Of a stretch of 64,000 bases of DNA, positions 40,586 through 49,103 are shown piece by piece; within the stretch, counting starts at the first letter, position 1; each line of letters starts with the position of its first letter. Position numbers and translations under genes: made by a program. The DNA comes from Roseateles depolymerans (lineage in GTDB: Bacteria > Pseudomonadota > Gammaproteobacteria > Burkholderiales > Burkholderiaceae_C). Below the pieces are notes generated by a model that saw nothing but the letters and a program-made list of their open reading frames with translations, was not told where the DNA came from and made no database searches. The DNA lies in assembly GCF_003387155.1 (NCBI RefSeq), contig NZ_QUMT01000001.1, positions 1,553,858 through 1,617,857 of the forward strand, written 5' to 3'.

Positions 40586-41812
40586 TTGAAGACCGTCACC
40601 AAGTCCAGCAAGTTGGCCAATGTCTGTTACGACATCCGGGGACCCGTGCTGGACAAGGCGCGGCAGATGGAAGAAGAAGGCCAGAAAATCATCAAGCTGA
40701 ATATCGGCAATATCGCCGCCTTCGGCCTGCAGCCGCCGGACGAGATCGTCCAGGACATGATTCGCAACCTGCCCGACGCCGCCGGCTATACCGACTCCAA
40801 GGGTTTGTTCGCCCCGCGCAAGGCGGTGGTGCATTACTGCCAGGAAAAGGGCATCGCCGGCGTGACGGTGGACGATGTCTACCTGGGCAATGGCGCGTCC
40901 GAGCTGATCGTTATGGCGCTCAACGCCCTGCTGGACAACGGCGACGAAGTGCTTCTGCCCGCCCCGGACTATCCCCTCTACACCGCCGCCGTGGCCCTGT
41001 CCGGCGGCGAGCCGGTGCACTACATCTGCGACGAGTCCAACGGCTGGCTGCCCGACCTGGACGACATCCGCGCCAAGATCACGCCCCGCACCAAGGCCAT
41101 CGTGGTGATCAACCCCAACAACCCGACCGGCGCGCTCTATCCCAAGGAGCTGCTGCAGGCGCTGGTGGAGATCGCCCGTCAGCATCAGCTGATCGTCATG
41201 GCCGACGAGATCTACGACAAGACGCTCTACGACGGCGAGGTGCACACCAGCATCGCGTCCCTGTCGGACGACGTGCTCACGCTCACCTTCAACGGCCTGT
41301 CCAAGAACTACCGCTCCTGCGGCTACCGCGCCGGCTGGATGGTGGTGTCCGGCGACAAGCGCCACGCCGCCGACTACATCACCGGCCTGAATATGCTGGC
41401 CTCGATGCGGTTGTGCGCCAACACCCCCGGCCAACTGGCCATCCAGACCGCCCTGGGCGGCTACCAGTCGATCAACGACCTGGTGGCCCCGGGCGGCCGT
41501 CTGGCCCGCCAGCGTGACCTCGCCTATGAACTGCTCTCGCAGATTCCCGGTGTGAGCGTGGTCAAGCCCAAGGCCGCCCTCTACATGTTCCCCCGCCTGG
41601 ACCCCAAGATCTATCCGATCGAGGACGACCAGCAGTTCGCGTACGACCTGCTGGCCGAGGAAAAGGTACTGATCGTTCAAGGGACGGGCTTCAACTGGAA
41701 GACCCCCGATCACTTCCGGCTGGTCTTCCTGCCCAACACGGACGACCTCCGTGAGGCAGTTGGCCGCATCGAGCGGTTCCTGGCGCACTATCGCAAGCGC
41801 CACGGCCGCTGA
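40586..41812 (+). CDS. alaA: Alanine-type pyridoxal-phosphate aminotransferase
   Basis: A 408-residue fold-type I aminotransferase closely patterned on AlaA (glutamate-pyruvate aminotransferase). The PLP lysine is in FNGLSKNYRSCGYRAGWM. NPNNPTGALYPK and DEIYDKTLYD are the cofactor-contact motifs. It makes alanine from pyruvate in the cytoplasm. Translation starts at TTG with ggag six bases upstream; no ATG fits. It heads the run aminotransferase-hom-thrC, an arrangement common in Burkholderiales that links alanine and threonine synthesis. Spacing to hom is 30 bases. Confidence 0.88.
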   Translation: MKTVTKSSKLANVCYDIRGPVLDKARQMEEEGQKIIKLNIGNIAAFGLQPPDEIVQDMIRNLPDAAGYTDSKGLFAPRKAVVHYCQEKGIAGVTVDDVYLGNGASELIVMALNALLDNGDEVLLPAPDYPLYTAAVALSGGEPVHYICDESNGWLPDLDDIRAKITPRTKAIVVINPNNPTGALYPKELLQALVEIARQHQLIVMADEIYDKTLYDGEVHTSIASLSDDVLTLTFNGLSKNYRSCGYRAGWMVVSGDKRHAADYITGLNMLASMRLCANTPGQLAIQTALGGYQSINDLVAPGGRLARQRDLAYELLSQIPGVSVVKPKAALYMFPRLDPKIYPIEDDQQFAYDLLAEEKVLIVQGTGFNWKTPDHFRLVFLPNTDDLREAVGRIERFLAHYRKRHGR

Positions 41813-41842
41813 TTCGAGTGACCCATTGAAAGCATCTTCACC

Positions 41843-43159
41843 ATGAATTCGATCAAAGTTGGCCTGCTGGGCATTGGTACCGTCGGTGGCGGCACGTTCC
41901 AGGTGCTGCGTCGCAACCAGGAAGACATCCGCGGACGCGCCGGCCGCGGCATCGAGATCACCATGGTGGCCGACCTGGACGTCGAGCGGGCGCGCAGCAT
42001 CGTGGGCGATGCCTGCACCGTGGTGTCGGATGCGCGGCAGGTCATCGCCAATCCGGACATCGACATCGTGGTCGAGCTGATCGGCGGCTACGGCGTGGCC
42101 CGCAGCCTGGTGCTGGAAGCCATTGCCGCCGGCAAGCATGTGGTCACCGCCAACAAGGCGCTGCTGGCCGTGCATGGCAGCGAGATCTTCGCCGCCGCCC
42201 GCGAAAAGGGCGTGATGGTGGCTTTTGAAGCCGCCGTGGCGGGCGGCATTCCCATCATCAAGGCGCTGCGCGAGGGCCTGACCGCCAACCGCATCGAATG
42301 GATCGCCGGCATCATCAACGGCACCACCAACTTCATCCTGTCGGAGATGCGCGGCAAGGGCCTGGACTTCGCCACCGTGCTGAAGGAAGCCCAGCGCCTG
42401 GGCTACGCGGAAGCCGACCCCACCTTCGACATCGAAGGCGTGGACGCGGCCCACAAGGCCACCATCATGAGTGCAATCGCCTTCGGCATTCCGGTGCAGT
42501 TCGACCGCGCCCATGTGGAAGGCATCACCCAGCTGCAGGCCGCCGACATCAAGTATGCGGAGCAGCTCGGCTACCGCATCAAGCTGCTGGGCATCGCCCG
42601 CCGCCGTCAGGACGTGGGCGGCATCGAGCTGCGGGTGCACCCGACGCTGATCCCTGCCAACCGACTCATCGCCAATGTGGAAGGCGCCATGAATGCGGTG
42701 CTGGTGCAGGCCGATGCGGTCGGCACGACGCTCTACTACGGCAAGGGCGCCGGCGCTGAGCCCACCGCCTCGGCCGTGATTGCCGACCTGGTGGACATCA
42801 CCCGGCTGGCCACCGCCGACCCGGACCACCGCGTGCCGCATCTGGCCTTCCAGCCCGAAGCGATGAACAACACGCCCATCCTGCCGATGGACCAGGTGCA
42901 GACGGCCTTCTACCTGCGCCTGCGGGTGGCGGACCAGGCCGGCGTGCTGTCGCGCATCACCACCATCCTGGCGGAGCACCAGATCAGCATCGACGCGGTG
43001 CTGCAGCGCGAATCGGCCGAAGGCGAGAGCCAGACCGACCTGATCATCCTGACCCACGACACCCAGGAAGGCCGCATGACCCGCGCGCTGCAGCAGATGC
43101 AGGCGCTGGAGACGGTGCTGGCGCCGATCGTTGCGCTGCGCAAGGAAGAGCTGGCCTGA
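41843..43159 (+). CDS. hom: Homoserine dehydrogenase
   Basis: A 438-residue enzyme converting aspartate semialdehyde to homoserine with NAD(P)H, the branch-point step to threonine and methionine. The nucleotide loop is GLLGIGTVGGGTFQVL; NKALLAVHG and AGIINGTTNFILSEM are catalytic-domain motifs with the catalytic Lys in the first. The final 90 residues are an ACT domain (FYLRLRVADQAGVLSRITTIL), giving threonine feedback control. The fit to ThrA-independent Hom proteins is complete. It is two bases from thrC. Confidence 0.95.
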   Translation: MNSIKVGLLGIGTVGGGTFQVLRRNQEDIRGRAGRGIEITMVADLDVERARSIVGDACTVVSDARQVIANPDIDIVVELIGGYGVARSLVLEAIAAGKHVVTANKALLAVHGSEIFAAAREKGVMVAFEAAVAGGIPIIKALREGLTANRIEWIAGIINGTTNFILSEMRGKGLDFATVLKEAQRLGYAEADPTFDIEGVDAAHKATIMSAIAFGIPVQFDRAHVEGITQLQAADIKYAEQLGYRIKLLGIARRRQDVGGIELRVHPTLIPANRLIANVEGAMNAVLVQADAVGTTLYYGKGAGAEPTASAVIADLVDITRLATADPDHRVPHLAFQPEAMNNTPILPMDQVQTAFYLRLRVADQAGVLSRITTILAEHQISIDAVLQRESAEGESQTDLIILTHDTQEGRMTRALQQMQALETVLAPIVALRKEELA

Positions 43160-43161
43160 CC

Positions 43162-44571
43162 ATGAAGTACCTCAGCACCCGTGGCGACCGCACCGAGCGC
43201 CACTTCTGCGACATCCTGCTCGAAGGCCTGGCGCCGGACGGCGGACTGTACCTGCCGACGTCCTATCCGCAGGTGGACAGCGCGCTGCTGGCCCGCTGGC
43301 GCGGTCTCTCCTATGCCGACCTGGCGGTGGAGATCCTGTCGCTCTACATCGACGACATTCCGGCCGATGACCTGAAGGCGCTGGTGCGTCGCACCTACAC
43401 CGAGGCGGTCTTTGGGTCGCCGCAGATCACGCCGCTCAAGCCGCTGGAGGAAGACCTCGCGCTGGTGGCCCTGTCCAATGGCCCGACGCTGGCCTTCAAG
43501 GACATGGCCATGCAGTTGCTCGGCCAGCTCTTCGAATATGAACTGGGCCGTCGCGGCGAGACGCTCAACATCCTGGGCGCCACCTCCGGCGACACCGGCA
43601 GCGCCGCCGAATACGCCATGCGCGGCAAGGCCGGCATCCAGGTGTTCATGCTCAGCCCGAACGGCCGCATGAGCCCCTTCCAGCAGGCGCAGATGTTCAG
43701 CCTGCAGGACGCCAACATCCACAACCTGGCGCTGGACGGGGTCTTCGACGACTGCCAGGACATCGTCAAGGCGGTCTCGAACGACCTGGACTTCAAGCGC
43801 CGCTACCGCATCGGCACCGTCAACTCGATCAACTGGGCCCGTCTGCTGGCCCAGGTGGTGTACTACTTCGCAGCGTTCTTCCAGGCCACGCGCCGGGATG
43901 ACCAGCGGGTCAGCTTCACCGTTCCGTCGGGGAACTTCGGCAACGTCTGCGCCGGCCATGTGGCCCGCATGATGGGCCTGCCGATCGAGCGCCTGGTGGT
44001 GGCGACCAACGAGAACGACGTACTCGACGAGTTCTTCCGCACCGGCGTCTATCGTCCGCGCGGCGCGGCCCAGACGCTGGAAACCTCCAGCCCGTCCATG
44101 GATATTTCCAAGGCGAGCAACTTCGAGCGCTTTGTGTTCGACCTGCTGGACCGCGACGGCAACCGGGTGCGACAGCTCTTTGGCGAGCAACTGGCCACGC
44201 AGGGCTTCTTCGCGCTGACCGAGGCGGAGCGCGCACGCATCAGCGAGCGTTTTGGCTTCAGCTCCGGCCGCAGCACCCACGCGGATCGGCTGGCCACCAT
44301 CCGCCTGTGCCACCAGCGCTACGGCCATGTCATCGACACCCATACCGCCGACGGGCTCAAGGTGGCTCTGGAACAGCGTCAGCCGGGCGTGCCCATGCTG
44401 GTGCTGGAAACCGCCTTGCCCGCCAAGTTCGCTGCCACCATCGAGGAAGCGCTGGGCCTGGTCCCGCCGCGTCCGGCCGCGTTGGCCGATCTGGAAAGCC
44501 GGCCCAAGCGGGTCCAGGTGCTGCCCGTCTCGGTGGAGCAGATCAAGCAGTTCATCACCACCCATGTCTGA
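43162..44571 (+). CDS. thrC: Threonine synthase
   Basis: A 469-residue PLP enzyme converting O-phosphohomoserine to threonine. The N-terminal MKYLSTRGDRTERHFCDILLEGLAPDGGLYLP is typical of the long (class II) bacterial ThrC. The cofactor Lys is in GPTLAFKDMAMQLLGQ, and GATSGDTGSAAEYAM is the phosphate loop. Translation starts two bases after the hom stop, so the pair is coupled. Its stop lies inside the start of the moeA frame (8-base overlap). Confidence 0.95.
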   Translation: MKYLSTRGDRTERHFCDILLEGLAPDGGLYLPTSYPQVDSALLARWRGLSYADLAVEILSLYIDDIPADDLKALVRRTYTEAVFGSPQITPLKPLEEDLALVALSNGPTLAFKDMAMQLLGQLFEYELGRRGETLNILGATSGDTGSAAEYAMRGKAGIQVFMLSPNGRMSPFQQAQMFSLQDANIHNLALDGVFDDCQDIVKAVSNDLDFKRRYRIGTVNSINWARLLAQVVYYFAAFFQATRRDDQRVSFTVPSGNFGNVCAGHVARMMGLPIERLVVATNENDVLDEFFRTGVYRPRGAAQTLETSSPSMDISKASNFERFVFDLLDRDGNRVRQLFGEQLATQGFFALTEAERARISERFGFSSGRSTHADRLATIRLCHQRYGHVIDTHTADGLKVALEQRQPGVPMLVLETALPAKFAATIEEALGLVPPRPAALADLESRPKRVQVLPVSVEQIKQFITTHV

Positions 44572-46006
44572 GTCTTCCAAGTCTGCTGAGTCGTCGAAGT
44601 CCGGGGGCGCCGCGAGCGGTGCTTCTTCCGAGCCTTCAGCGCCGTCCGCGTCCTCCGGGTCGTCCGTGCCATCCGCGACATCCGCGTCTTCGAGCGTCGC
44701 CTCATCGTCCGCTTCGACCGCCGGTACAGCCACGGCACATCCGGCACGTGCGCCGATGCTGCCGATGGAGCAGGCCCTGGAGCGGCTGCTGTCCCAGGTG
44801 CAACCGCTGGGGTTGACCGAGTCGGTCAGCACCCCGCTGGCGCTGGGGCGCATCCTGGCGCAGGACCTGGTCTCGCCGCTGGATGTGCCGCCTTATGACA
44901 ACAGCGCCATGGACGGGTATGCCGTTCGCATGGCTGGGCTTCAAGGGGCGGGCGCTTCCAACGCCGACGCCACCGCATTGCTGCCGGTGTCTCAGCGCGT
45001 GCCGGCTGGCTCGGTGCCCACGGCGCTACTGCCGGGCACCGCTGCCCGCATCTTCACCGGCGCCACGGTGCCGGAAGGCGCCGACACCATCCTCATGCAG
45101 GAGCAGTGCGAAGCCGTGGCAGATGCGGCGGGCGGCCTGGGCCATGTGCGGGTGCCGCTGGCGGTGCCGCAGGGCCAGCACATCCGTCGTCGTGGCGAGG
45201 ACCTTCAACGGGGCCAGACCATCCTGAGTGCCGGCGCTCGGCTCAATGCCGCCGCGCTGGGGCTGGCGGCCACGGCGGGGGCTGCCGAGCTGACGGTGGC
45301 GCGTCGTCCGCGCGTCGCGCTGTTTTCCACCGGCGACGAGCTGGTGTTGCCCGGACAGCCGCTGGGCCCCGGGCAGATCTACAACTCCAATCGCACGACC
45401 CTGCATGCGCTGCTGCTGGCGCTCGGTTGCGAGGTGCGCGACCTGGGCATCGTGCCCGACACGCTGGACGCCACCCGTGCGGCGCTGCGGGAAGCGGCCC
45501 GCAACAGCGATCTGATCCTGAGCTCGGGCGGCGTCTCGGTCGGAGAAGAGGACCACCTCAAGCCCGCGCTGGAGCGGGAAGGGCGGCTGGACCTCTGGCA
45601 GATTGCCATCAAGCCCGGCAAGCCACTGGCTTTCGGGGAGGTCCACCATGCGGACGCTCCGCAGGGCCGCTGCTTCTACATGGGGCTGCCCGGTAATCCG
45701 GTGTCGAGCTTCGTCACCTTCCTGCTCTTCGTGCGGCCGGTGCTGCTGCGCCTGCAAGGAGCGACGCAACTGGCGCCGCGCGGGTATCAACTGCCTGCCG
45801 AATTCACCTGGACCAAGGCCGACAAGCGTCGCGAGTTCCTGCGCGGCCGGGTGACCGACCAGGGCGGCCTGGCGCTGTTTGGCAACCAGAGCTCGGGCGT
45901 GATGAGTTCGGCGGCCTGGGCGGATGGGCTGATCGAGTTGCCGCCGGGCGCGACGGTCCAGCCCGGACAACTGCTGCGTTTCCTGCCGTTCAACGATCTG
46001 TTCTGA
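44564..46006 (+). CDS. moeA: Molybdopterin molybdotransferase MoeA
   Basis: The enzyme inserts molybdate into adenylated molybdopterin in the cytoplasm. From residue 65 (MLPMEQALERLLSQV) the protein is a standard MoeA of about 416 residues. DVPPYDNSAMDGYAVR, RIFTGATVPEGADTILMQEQ, FSTGDELVLPG, and SSGGVSVGEEDHLK are its signatures. The ATG at 44564 adds a 64-residue Ser/Ala-rich low-complexity extension and overlaps thrC; ATG 44756 would give a normal-length enzyme. The overlap with thrC and good codon usage leave the longer form possible. It is followed by moaD. Confidence 0.9.
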   Translation: MSESSKSAESSKSGGAASGASSEPSAPSASSGSSVPSATSASSSVASSSASTAGTATAHPARAPMLPMEQALERLLSQVQPLGLTESVSTPLALGRILAQDLVSPLDVPPYDNSAMDGYAVRMAGLQGAGASNADATALLPVSQRVPAGSVPTALLPGTAARIFTGATVPEGADTILMQEQCEAVADAAGGLGHVRVPLAVPQGQHIRRRGEDLQRGQTILSAGARLNAAALGLAATAGAAELTVARRPRVALFSTGDELVLPGQPLGPGQIYNSNRTTLHALLLALGCEVRDLGIVPDTLDATRAALREAARNSDLILSSGGVSVGEEDHLKPALEREGRLDLWQIAIKPGKPLAFGEVHHADAPQGRCFYMGLPGNPVSSFVTFLLFVRPVLLRLQGATQLAPRGYQLPAEFTWTKADKRREFLRGRVTDQGGLALFGNQSSGVMSSAAWADGLIELPPGATVQPGQLLRFLPFNDLF

Positions 46007-46011
46007 CCGCC

Positions 46012-46263
46012 ATGACCATCACCGTGCGCTATTTCGCTTCCCTGCGTGAAGCCCTGGGGCCGCAGGAGCAGGTCGCTTTCGAACCCGGTCTGACGGTGGG
46101 CGGACTGCGCGATGCCTTGATCGCCAAAGACGAGGCGCACGCCCAGGCGCTGGCCCGGGGACGTGCGGTGCGCTGTGCGCTGAATCAGGTCATGGCCCGT
46201 GAGGACGCCATGGTCCCTGAGGGCGCGGAAGTCGCGTTTTTCCCGCCCGTGACGGGCGGTTGA
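46012..46263 (+). CDS. moaD: Molybdopterin synthase sulfur carrier subunit MoaD
   Basis: An 83-residue ubiquitin-fold protein ending in FFPPVTGG, whose C-terminal Gly-Gly becomes a thiocarboxylate that supplies sulfur for molybdopterin. The N-terminus ITVRYFASLREALG is typical. It starts five bases past the moeA stop; MoaE is not encoded here and must be elsewhere. Confidence 0.92.
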   Translation: MTITVRYFASLREALGPQEQVAFEPGLTVGGLRDALIAKDEAHAQALARGRAVRCALNQVMAREDAMVPEGAEVAFFPPVTGG

Positions 46264-46279
46264 ACCGGTAGTTGATCCA

Positions 46280-46298
46280 GCGGCGGGGCGCTCGCCGC
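46280..46298 (+). terminator. Hairpin after moaD
   Basis: A 6-bp GC stem (gcggcg/cgccgc) with a seven-base loop begins 16 bases after the moaD stop. It lacks a T-run, so this is a weak candidate end for the aminotransferase-to-moaD transcript. Confidence 0.35.
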
Positions 46299-46341
46299 AC
46301 AATCCGTTGAAAAATCCCGATACAGGCGTGCGATGTGTGAA

Positions 46342-46409
46342 TGGTAGCGGTACCAACTTAATGGCGAGCTCCTGATAATGCGGCCACTACAGCATTGGTA
46401 CCGCTACCA
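46342..46409 (+). promoter_or_regulatory. Promoter with two mirror-image LacI-type operators
   Basis: TGGTAGCGGTACCA (46342-46355) and its exact reverse complement TGGTACCGCTACCA (46396-46409) lie 54 bp apart centre to centre, about five helical turns. Between them a GATAAT hexamer (46374-46379) serves as a -10 box; with a 17-bp spacer the -35 would fall inside the first operator, and the second would lie just past the start. This geometry suits a LacI/GalR-family repressor that binds both sites and loops the DNA. It controls the dehydrogenase operon starting at 46459. Confidence 0.7.
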
Positions 46410-46458
46410 GTGCTTGCGCAGGCCGTCCGATGCCAGCCCTCCCCAGGAGCAAGCCGCC

Positions 46459-47169
46459 ATGTCAACCAAGTTCACCTCTTCCCGCCGCACCTTGCTGCTG
46501 GCGTCCGCCGCTGCGGTGCCGATCGTGGCCCTGCCGCTGGGCCAACCCAAGGCCGAAGGGCTCGAGGGCGTGGAGCTTTCGCGCTACCAGCCCGTGTTCT
46601 TCTCGCCCGCCGAGTGGCTCTTCGTGATGGCGGCCTGCGACCGCTTCATCCCGGCCGAGGGGCGAGGCCCCGGTGCCCTGGAGACCAACGTGCCGGTCTT
46701 CATTGACCAGCAACTGGGGGAAGGCTTGGGCAGCGACATCTATCTGCAAGGCCCCCACAAGCCGGATGCGCCGGCCACCTTGGGCTTTCAGCTGCCCTAC
46801 GCGCCGCAGGACACCTATCGCATCGGCATCAAGCTGGCCCAGCAGGCCTGCCAGAAGCAGTTTGGCAAGCCCTTCGAGCAGTTGGCCGACAAGGACAAGG
46901 ACGCGTTCCTGACCGCGCTGCAGAAGAACACGGTGGACTTCGCCGCCCTGGGCGAGCCGACGCTCAAAGCCTCGCAGTTCTTCGGCCAGTTCCTGGGCGA
47001 CACCAAGAACGGCTACCTGGCCGACCCGAAGTACGGCGGAAACAAGGACATGAAGGCCTGGGTCGCCATTGGTTTCCCCGGCGCCCGTGCGGCCTATACC
47101 GAGTGGGTGGACCAGCACAACCGCAAGTACCCCCTGGGGCCGGTCAGCCTCAGCGGCAAGCGGGCCTGA
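46459..47169 (+). CDS. Gluconate 2-dehydrogenase subunit 3 family protein (Tat-exported)
   Basis: A 236-residue small subunit of a membrane-bound three-component dehydrogenase. A twin-arginine signal is visible at the N-terminus (SSRRTLLLASAAAVPIVAL). The body (FVMAACDRFIPAEGRGPGALE, VPVFIDQQLGEGLG) is the family core. The small subunit is needed to export and stabilise the flavoprotein, which lacks its own signal and is carried along. The ribosome site ccaggag precedes the ATG. It is the first gene of a three-gene operon behind LacI-type operators. Confidence 0.9.
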   Translation: MSTKFTSSRRTLLLASAAAVPIVALPLGQPKAEGLEGVELSRYQPVFFSPAEWLFVMAACDRFIPAEGRGPGALETNVPVFIDQQLGEGLGSDIYLQGPHKPDAPATLGFQLPYAPQDTYRIGIKLAQQACQKQFGKPFEQLADKDKDAFLTALQKNTVDFAALGEPTLKASQFFGQFLGDTKNGYLADPKYGGNKDMKAWVAIGFPGARAAYTEWVDQHNRKYPLGPVSLSGKRA

Positions 47170-47310
47170 TCCGACCGGGCAGGACGCCCACGCTGGTCTT
47201 CGGCGCTCGCGGGGGCGCTTCCTGGATTCGGGCCTTGGGCCCCATTTTTTGATCACCCCATGGTTGCGGTACCTCCGTGGCAACCCTGATCGATCAGAAG
47301 GACACACGTC

Positions 47311-49083
47311 ATGTCAACGATCACCAACGACGAGGTGGATGTCGTCATCGTCGGCCTCGGCTGGGCGGGCTCCCTCATGGCCATTGAACTGGCCCGCGAA
47401 GGCCTGAAGGTGCGCGCGCTGGAGCGCGGCCCGGACCGTCCCCCCGAGGACTTCGCCTATCCCAAGCCGGCGGACCAGTACGCCTACAACACCCGCAACA
47501 AGGTCTTCGCCACGCCTCGCGAAGCCGCGCTGACCGTGCGCTACACCCGCGAAGAGACGGCGCTGCCCACCCGCAAGTGGGGCGCCTTTGCACCGGGCAC
47601 CGGCGTGGGCGGCTCCGGCCTGCACTGGACGGGGGTGCTGATCCGTCCGACGCCCACCGACCTCAAGCTCAAGACCTACGCCGACAAGGCCTACAAGAAG
47701 GGCCAGCTCGATGCGGACATGCGCATCAAGGACTTCCCCTTCACCTGGGACGAGATCGAACCGCACTTCGACTTCTTCGACAAGGTCTGCGGCCTGTCCG
47801 GCAACACCGGCAACCTGCGCGGCGAGCTGCAACCCGGCGGGGACCCGTTCGAGGGGCCGCGATCCAGCCCCTATCCGCTGCCGGCCCTGAAGGACACGCT
47901 GAACAACTCGATGTTCAAGGAAGTGGCCACCCGGCTCGGTTACCACCCGTTCCCGAACCCGTCGGCCAATGTGTCGCAGGCCTGGACCAATCCCTATGGC
48001 GCGCAGCTGGCCCCTTGCAACTATTGCGGCTACTGCAGCAAGTATCCCTGCCTCAACTACTCCAAGGCGTCGCCCCAGACCACCATCCTGGATGTGGTCA
48101 AGCGCATGCCCAACTTCGACTACAAGGTCAATGCGAACGTCATCCGCGTGGACCTGCACGCCGACCGGAAGACCGCCAAGGGCGTCACCTACATCGACGA
48201 GCAACACCGCGAAGTCTTCCAGCCGGCCAAGATCGTCATCCTCAGCAGCTTCCAGTTCGCGAACGTGCGACTGATGCTGCTGTCGGGCATCGGCAAGCCC
48301 TATGACCCGATCTCCGAGACCGGGACCATCGGCCGCAACTACGCCTTCCTCTCCAACGGCGGCGCCACGCTGTTCTTCAAGGACAAGCACTTCAACCCCT
48401 TCGCCACCGCAGGCGCCACGGGCGAGATGTTCAACGACATCTCCCCGGGTAACTTCGAGGACGGTCCCCGACTGGGTTTCATCGGGGGCGCCAAGATCCA
48501 CAGCTCGCAGGCCACCGGCACGCCCATCGGCGCTGCGCTGCCGCCGGGCACGCCGCAGTGGGGCAAGGGCTGGAAGGAGGGCATGGTGGACTGGTATGGC
48601 CACTCGATGGGGGTGAGCATCACCACCACCTGCATGTCCTACCGGGGGCACTACCTGGACCTGGACCCGAACTACAAGGACCCGTGGGGCCAGCCGCTGC
48701 TGCGCATGACCTTCAACTGGCGCGAGAACGAGCTGAAGCTGCAGCGCTACCTGCGCGACATCGTGCTCAAGATCGCCGGCGAGCTCAAGCCCGATGCCAT
48801 CAGCGAGAACTTCCTCAAGATGGACTCGAACTGGGACATCACCAAGTACGTGTCTACCCACAACGTGGGCGGCGCCATCATGGGGACGTCTCCGCATGAC
48901 TCCGCGCTCAACCGCTATCTGCAGTCCTGGGACGTGCACAACGTGTTCGTGCCAGGCGGCAACGCCTTCCCGCAGAACTTCCAGGCCAATCCGACCGCCA
49001 CCATCGGGGCCATCACCCTGTTCGCGGCGCAGGCCATCAAGCAGCAGTACCTCAAGAATCCCGGCCCGCTGGTGCAGGCCTGA
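47311..49083 (+). CDS. GMC-family flavoprotein dehydrogenase subunit
   Basis: A 590-residue FAD enzyme, the catalytic subunit. The dinucleotide fold is DVVIVGLGWAGSLMAIELA. GTGVGGSGLHWTGVLIRPTP is the GMC signature region. The C-terminal HNVGGAIMGTSPHDSALNRYL and VPGGNAFPQNFQANPTATIGA hold the catalytic His and the closing FAD motif. A Cys-rich patch (PCNYCGYCSKYPC) in the middle matches gluconate/sorbitol dehydrogenase large subunits, where it binds a 3Fe-4S cluster. It oxidises a sugar acid or polyol in the periplasm. The exact substrate (gluconate, 2-ketogluconate, sorbitol, fructose) is undetermined. Confidence 0.92.
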   Translation: MSTITNDEVDVVIVGLGWAGSLMAIELAREGLKVRALERGPDRPPEDFAYPKPADQYAYNTRNKVFATPREAALTVRYTREETALPTRKWGAFAPGTGVGGSGLHWTGVLIRPTPTDLKLKTYADKAYKKGQLDADMRIKDFPFTWDEIEPHFDFFDKVCGLSGNTGNLRGELQPGGDPFEGPRSSPYPLPALKDTLNNSMFKEVATRLGYHPFPNPSANVSQAWTNPYGAQLAPCNYCGYCSKYPCLNYSKASPQTTILDVVKRMPNFDYKVNANVIRVDLHADRKTAKGVTYIDEQHREVFQPAKIVILSSFQFANVRLMLLSGIGKPYDPISETGTIGRNYAFLSNGGATLFFKDKHFNPFATAGATGEMFNDISPGNFEDGPRLGFIGGAKIHSSQATGTPIGAALPPGTPQWGKGWKEGMVDWYGHSMGVSITTTCMSYRGHYLDLDPNYKDPWGQPLLRMTFNWRENELKLQRYLRDIVLKIAGELKPDAISENFLKMDSNWDITKYVSTHNVGGAIMGTSPHDSALNRYLQSWDVHNVFVPGGNAFPQNFQANPTATIGAITLFAAQAIKQQYLKNPGPLVQA

Positions 49084-49103
49084 GCGACGGCAGGACACGA
49101 CCC

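Noticed and set aside
40109-43057. A 982-codon minus-strand reading frame spanning the aminotransferase and hom genes
   Set aside because: Its upstream 860 codons are the antisense of well-supported enzymes and have His/Gly-rich shadow composition; only the last 124 codons (Mth938-like) are real.
44252-44563. Upstream extension of moeA through the thrC gene
   Set aside because: The in-frame upstream codons are thrC in another frame and give Ser/Trp/Cys-rich nonsense; the start must be at 44564 or later.
42910-44853. A 647-codon minus-strand frame opposite hom, thrC and moeA
   Set aside because: It crosses three well-supported genes and has no domain signature.
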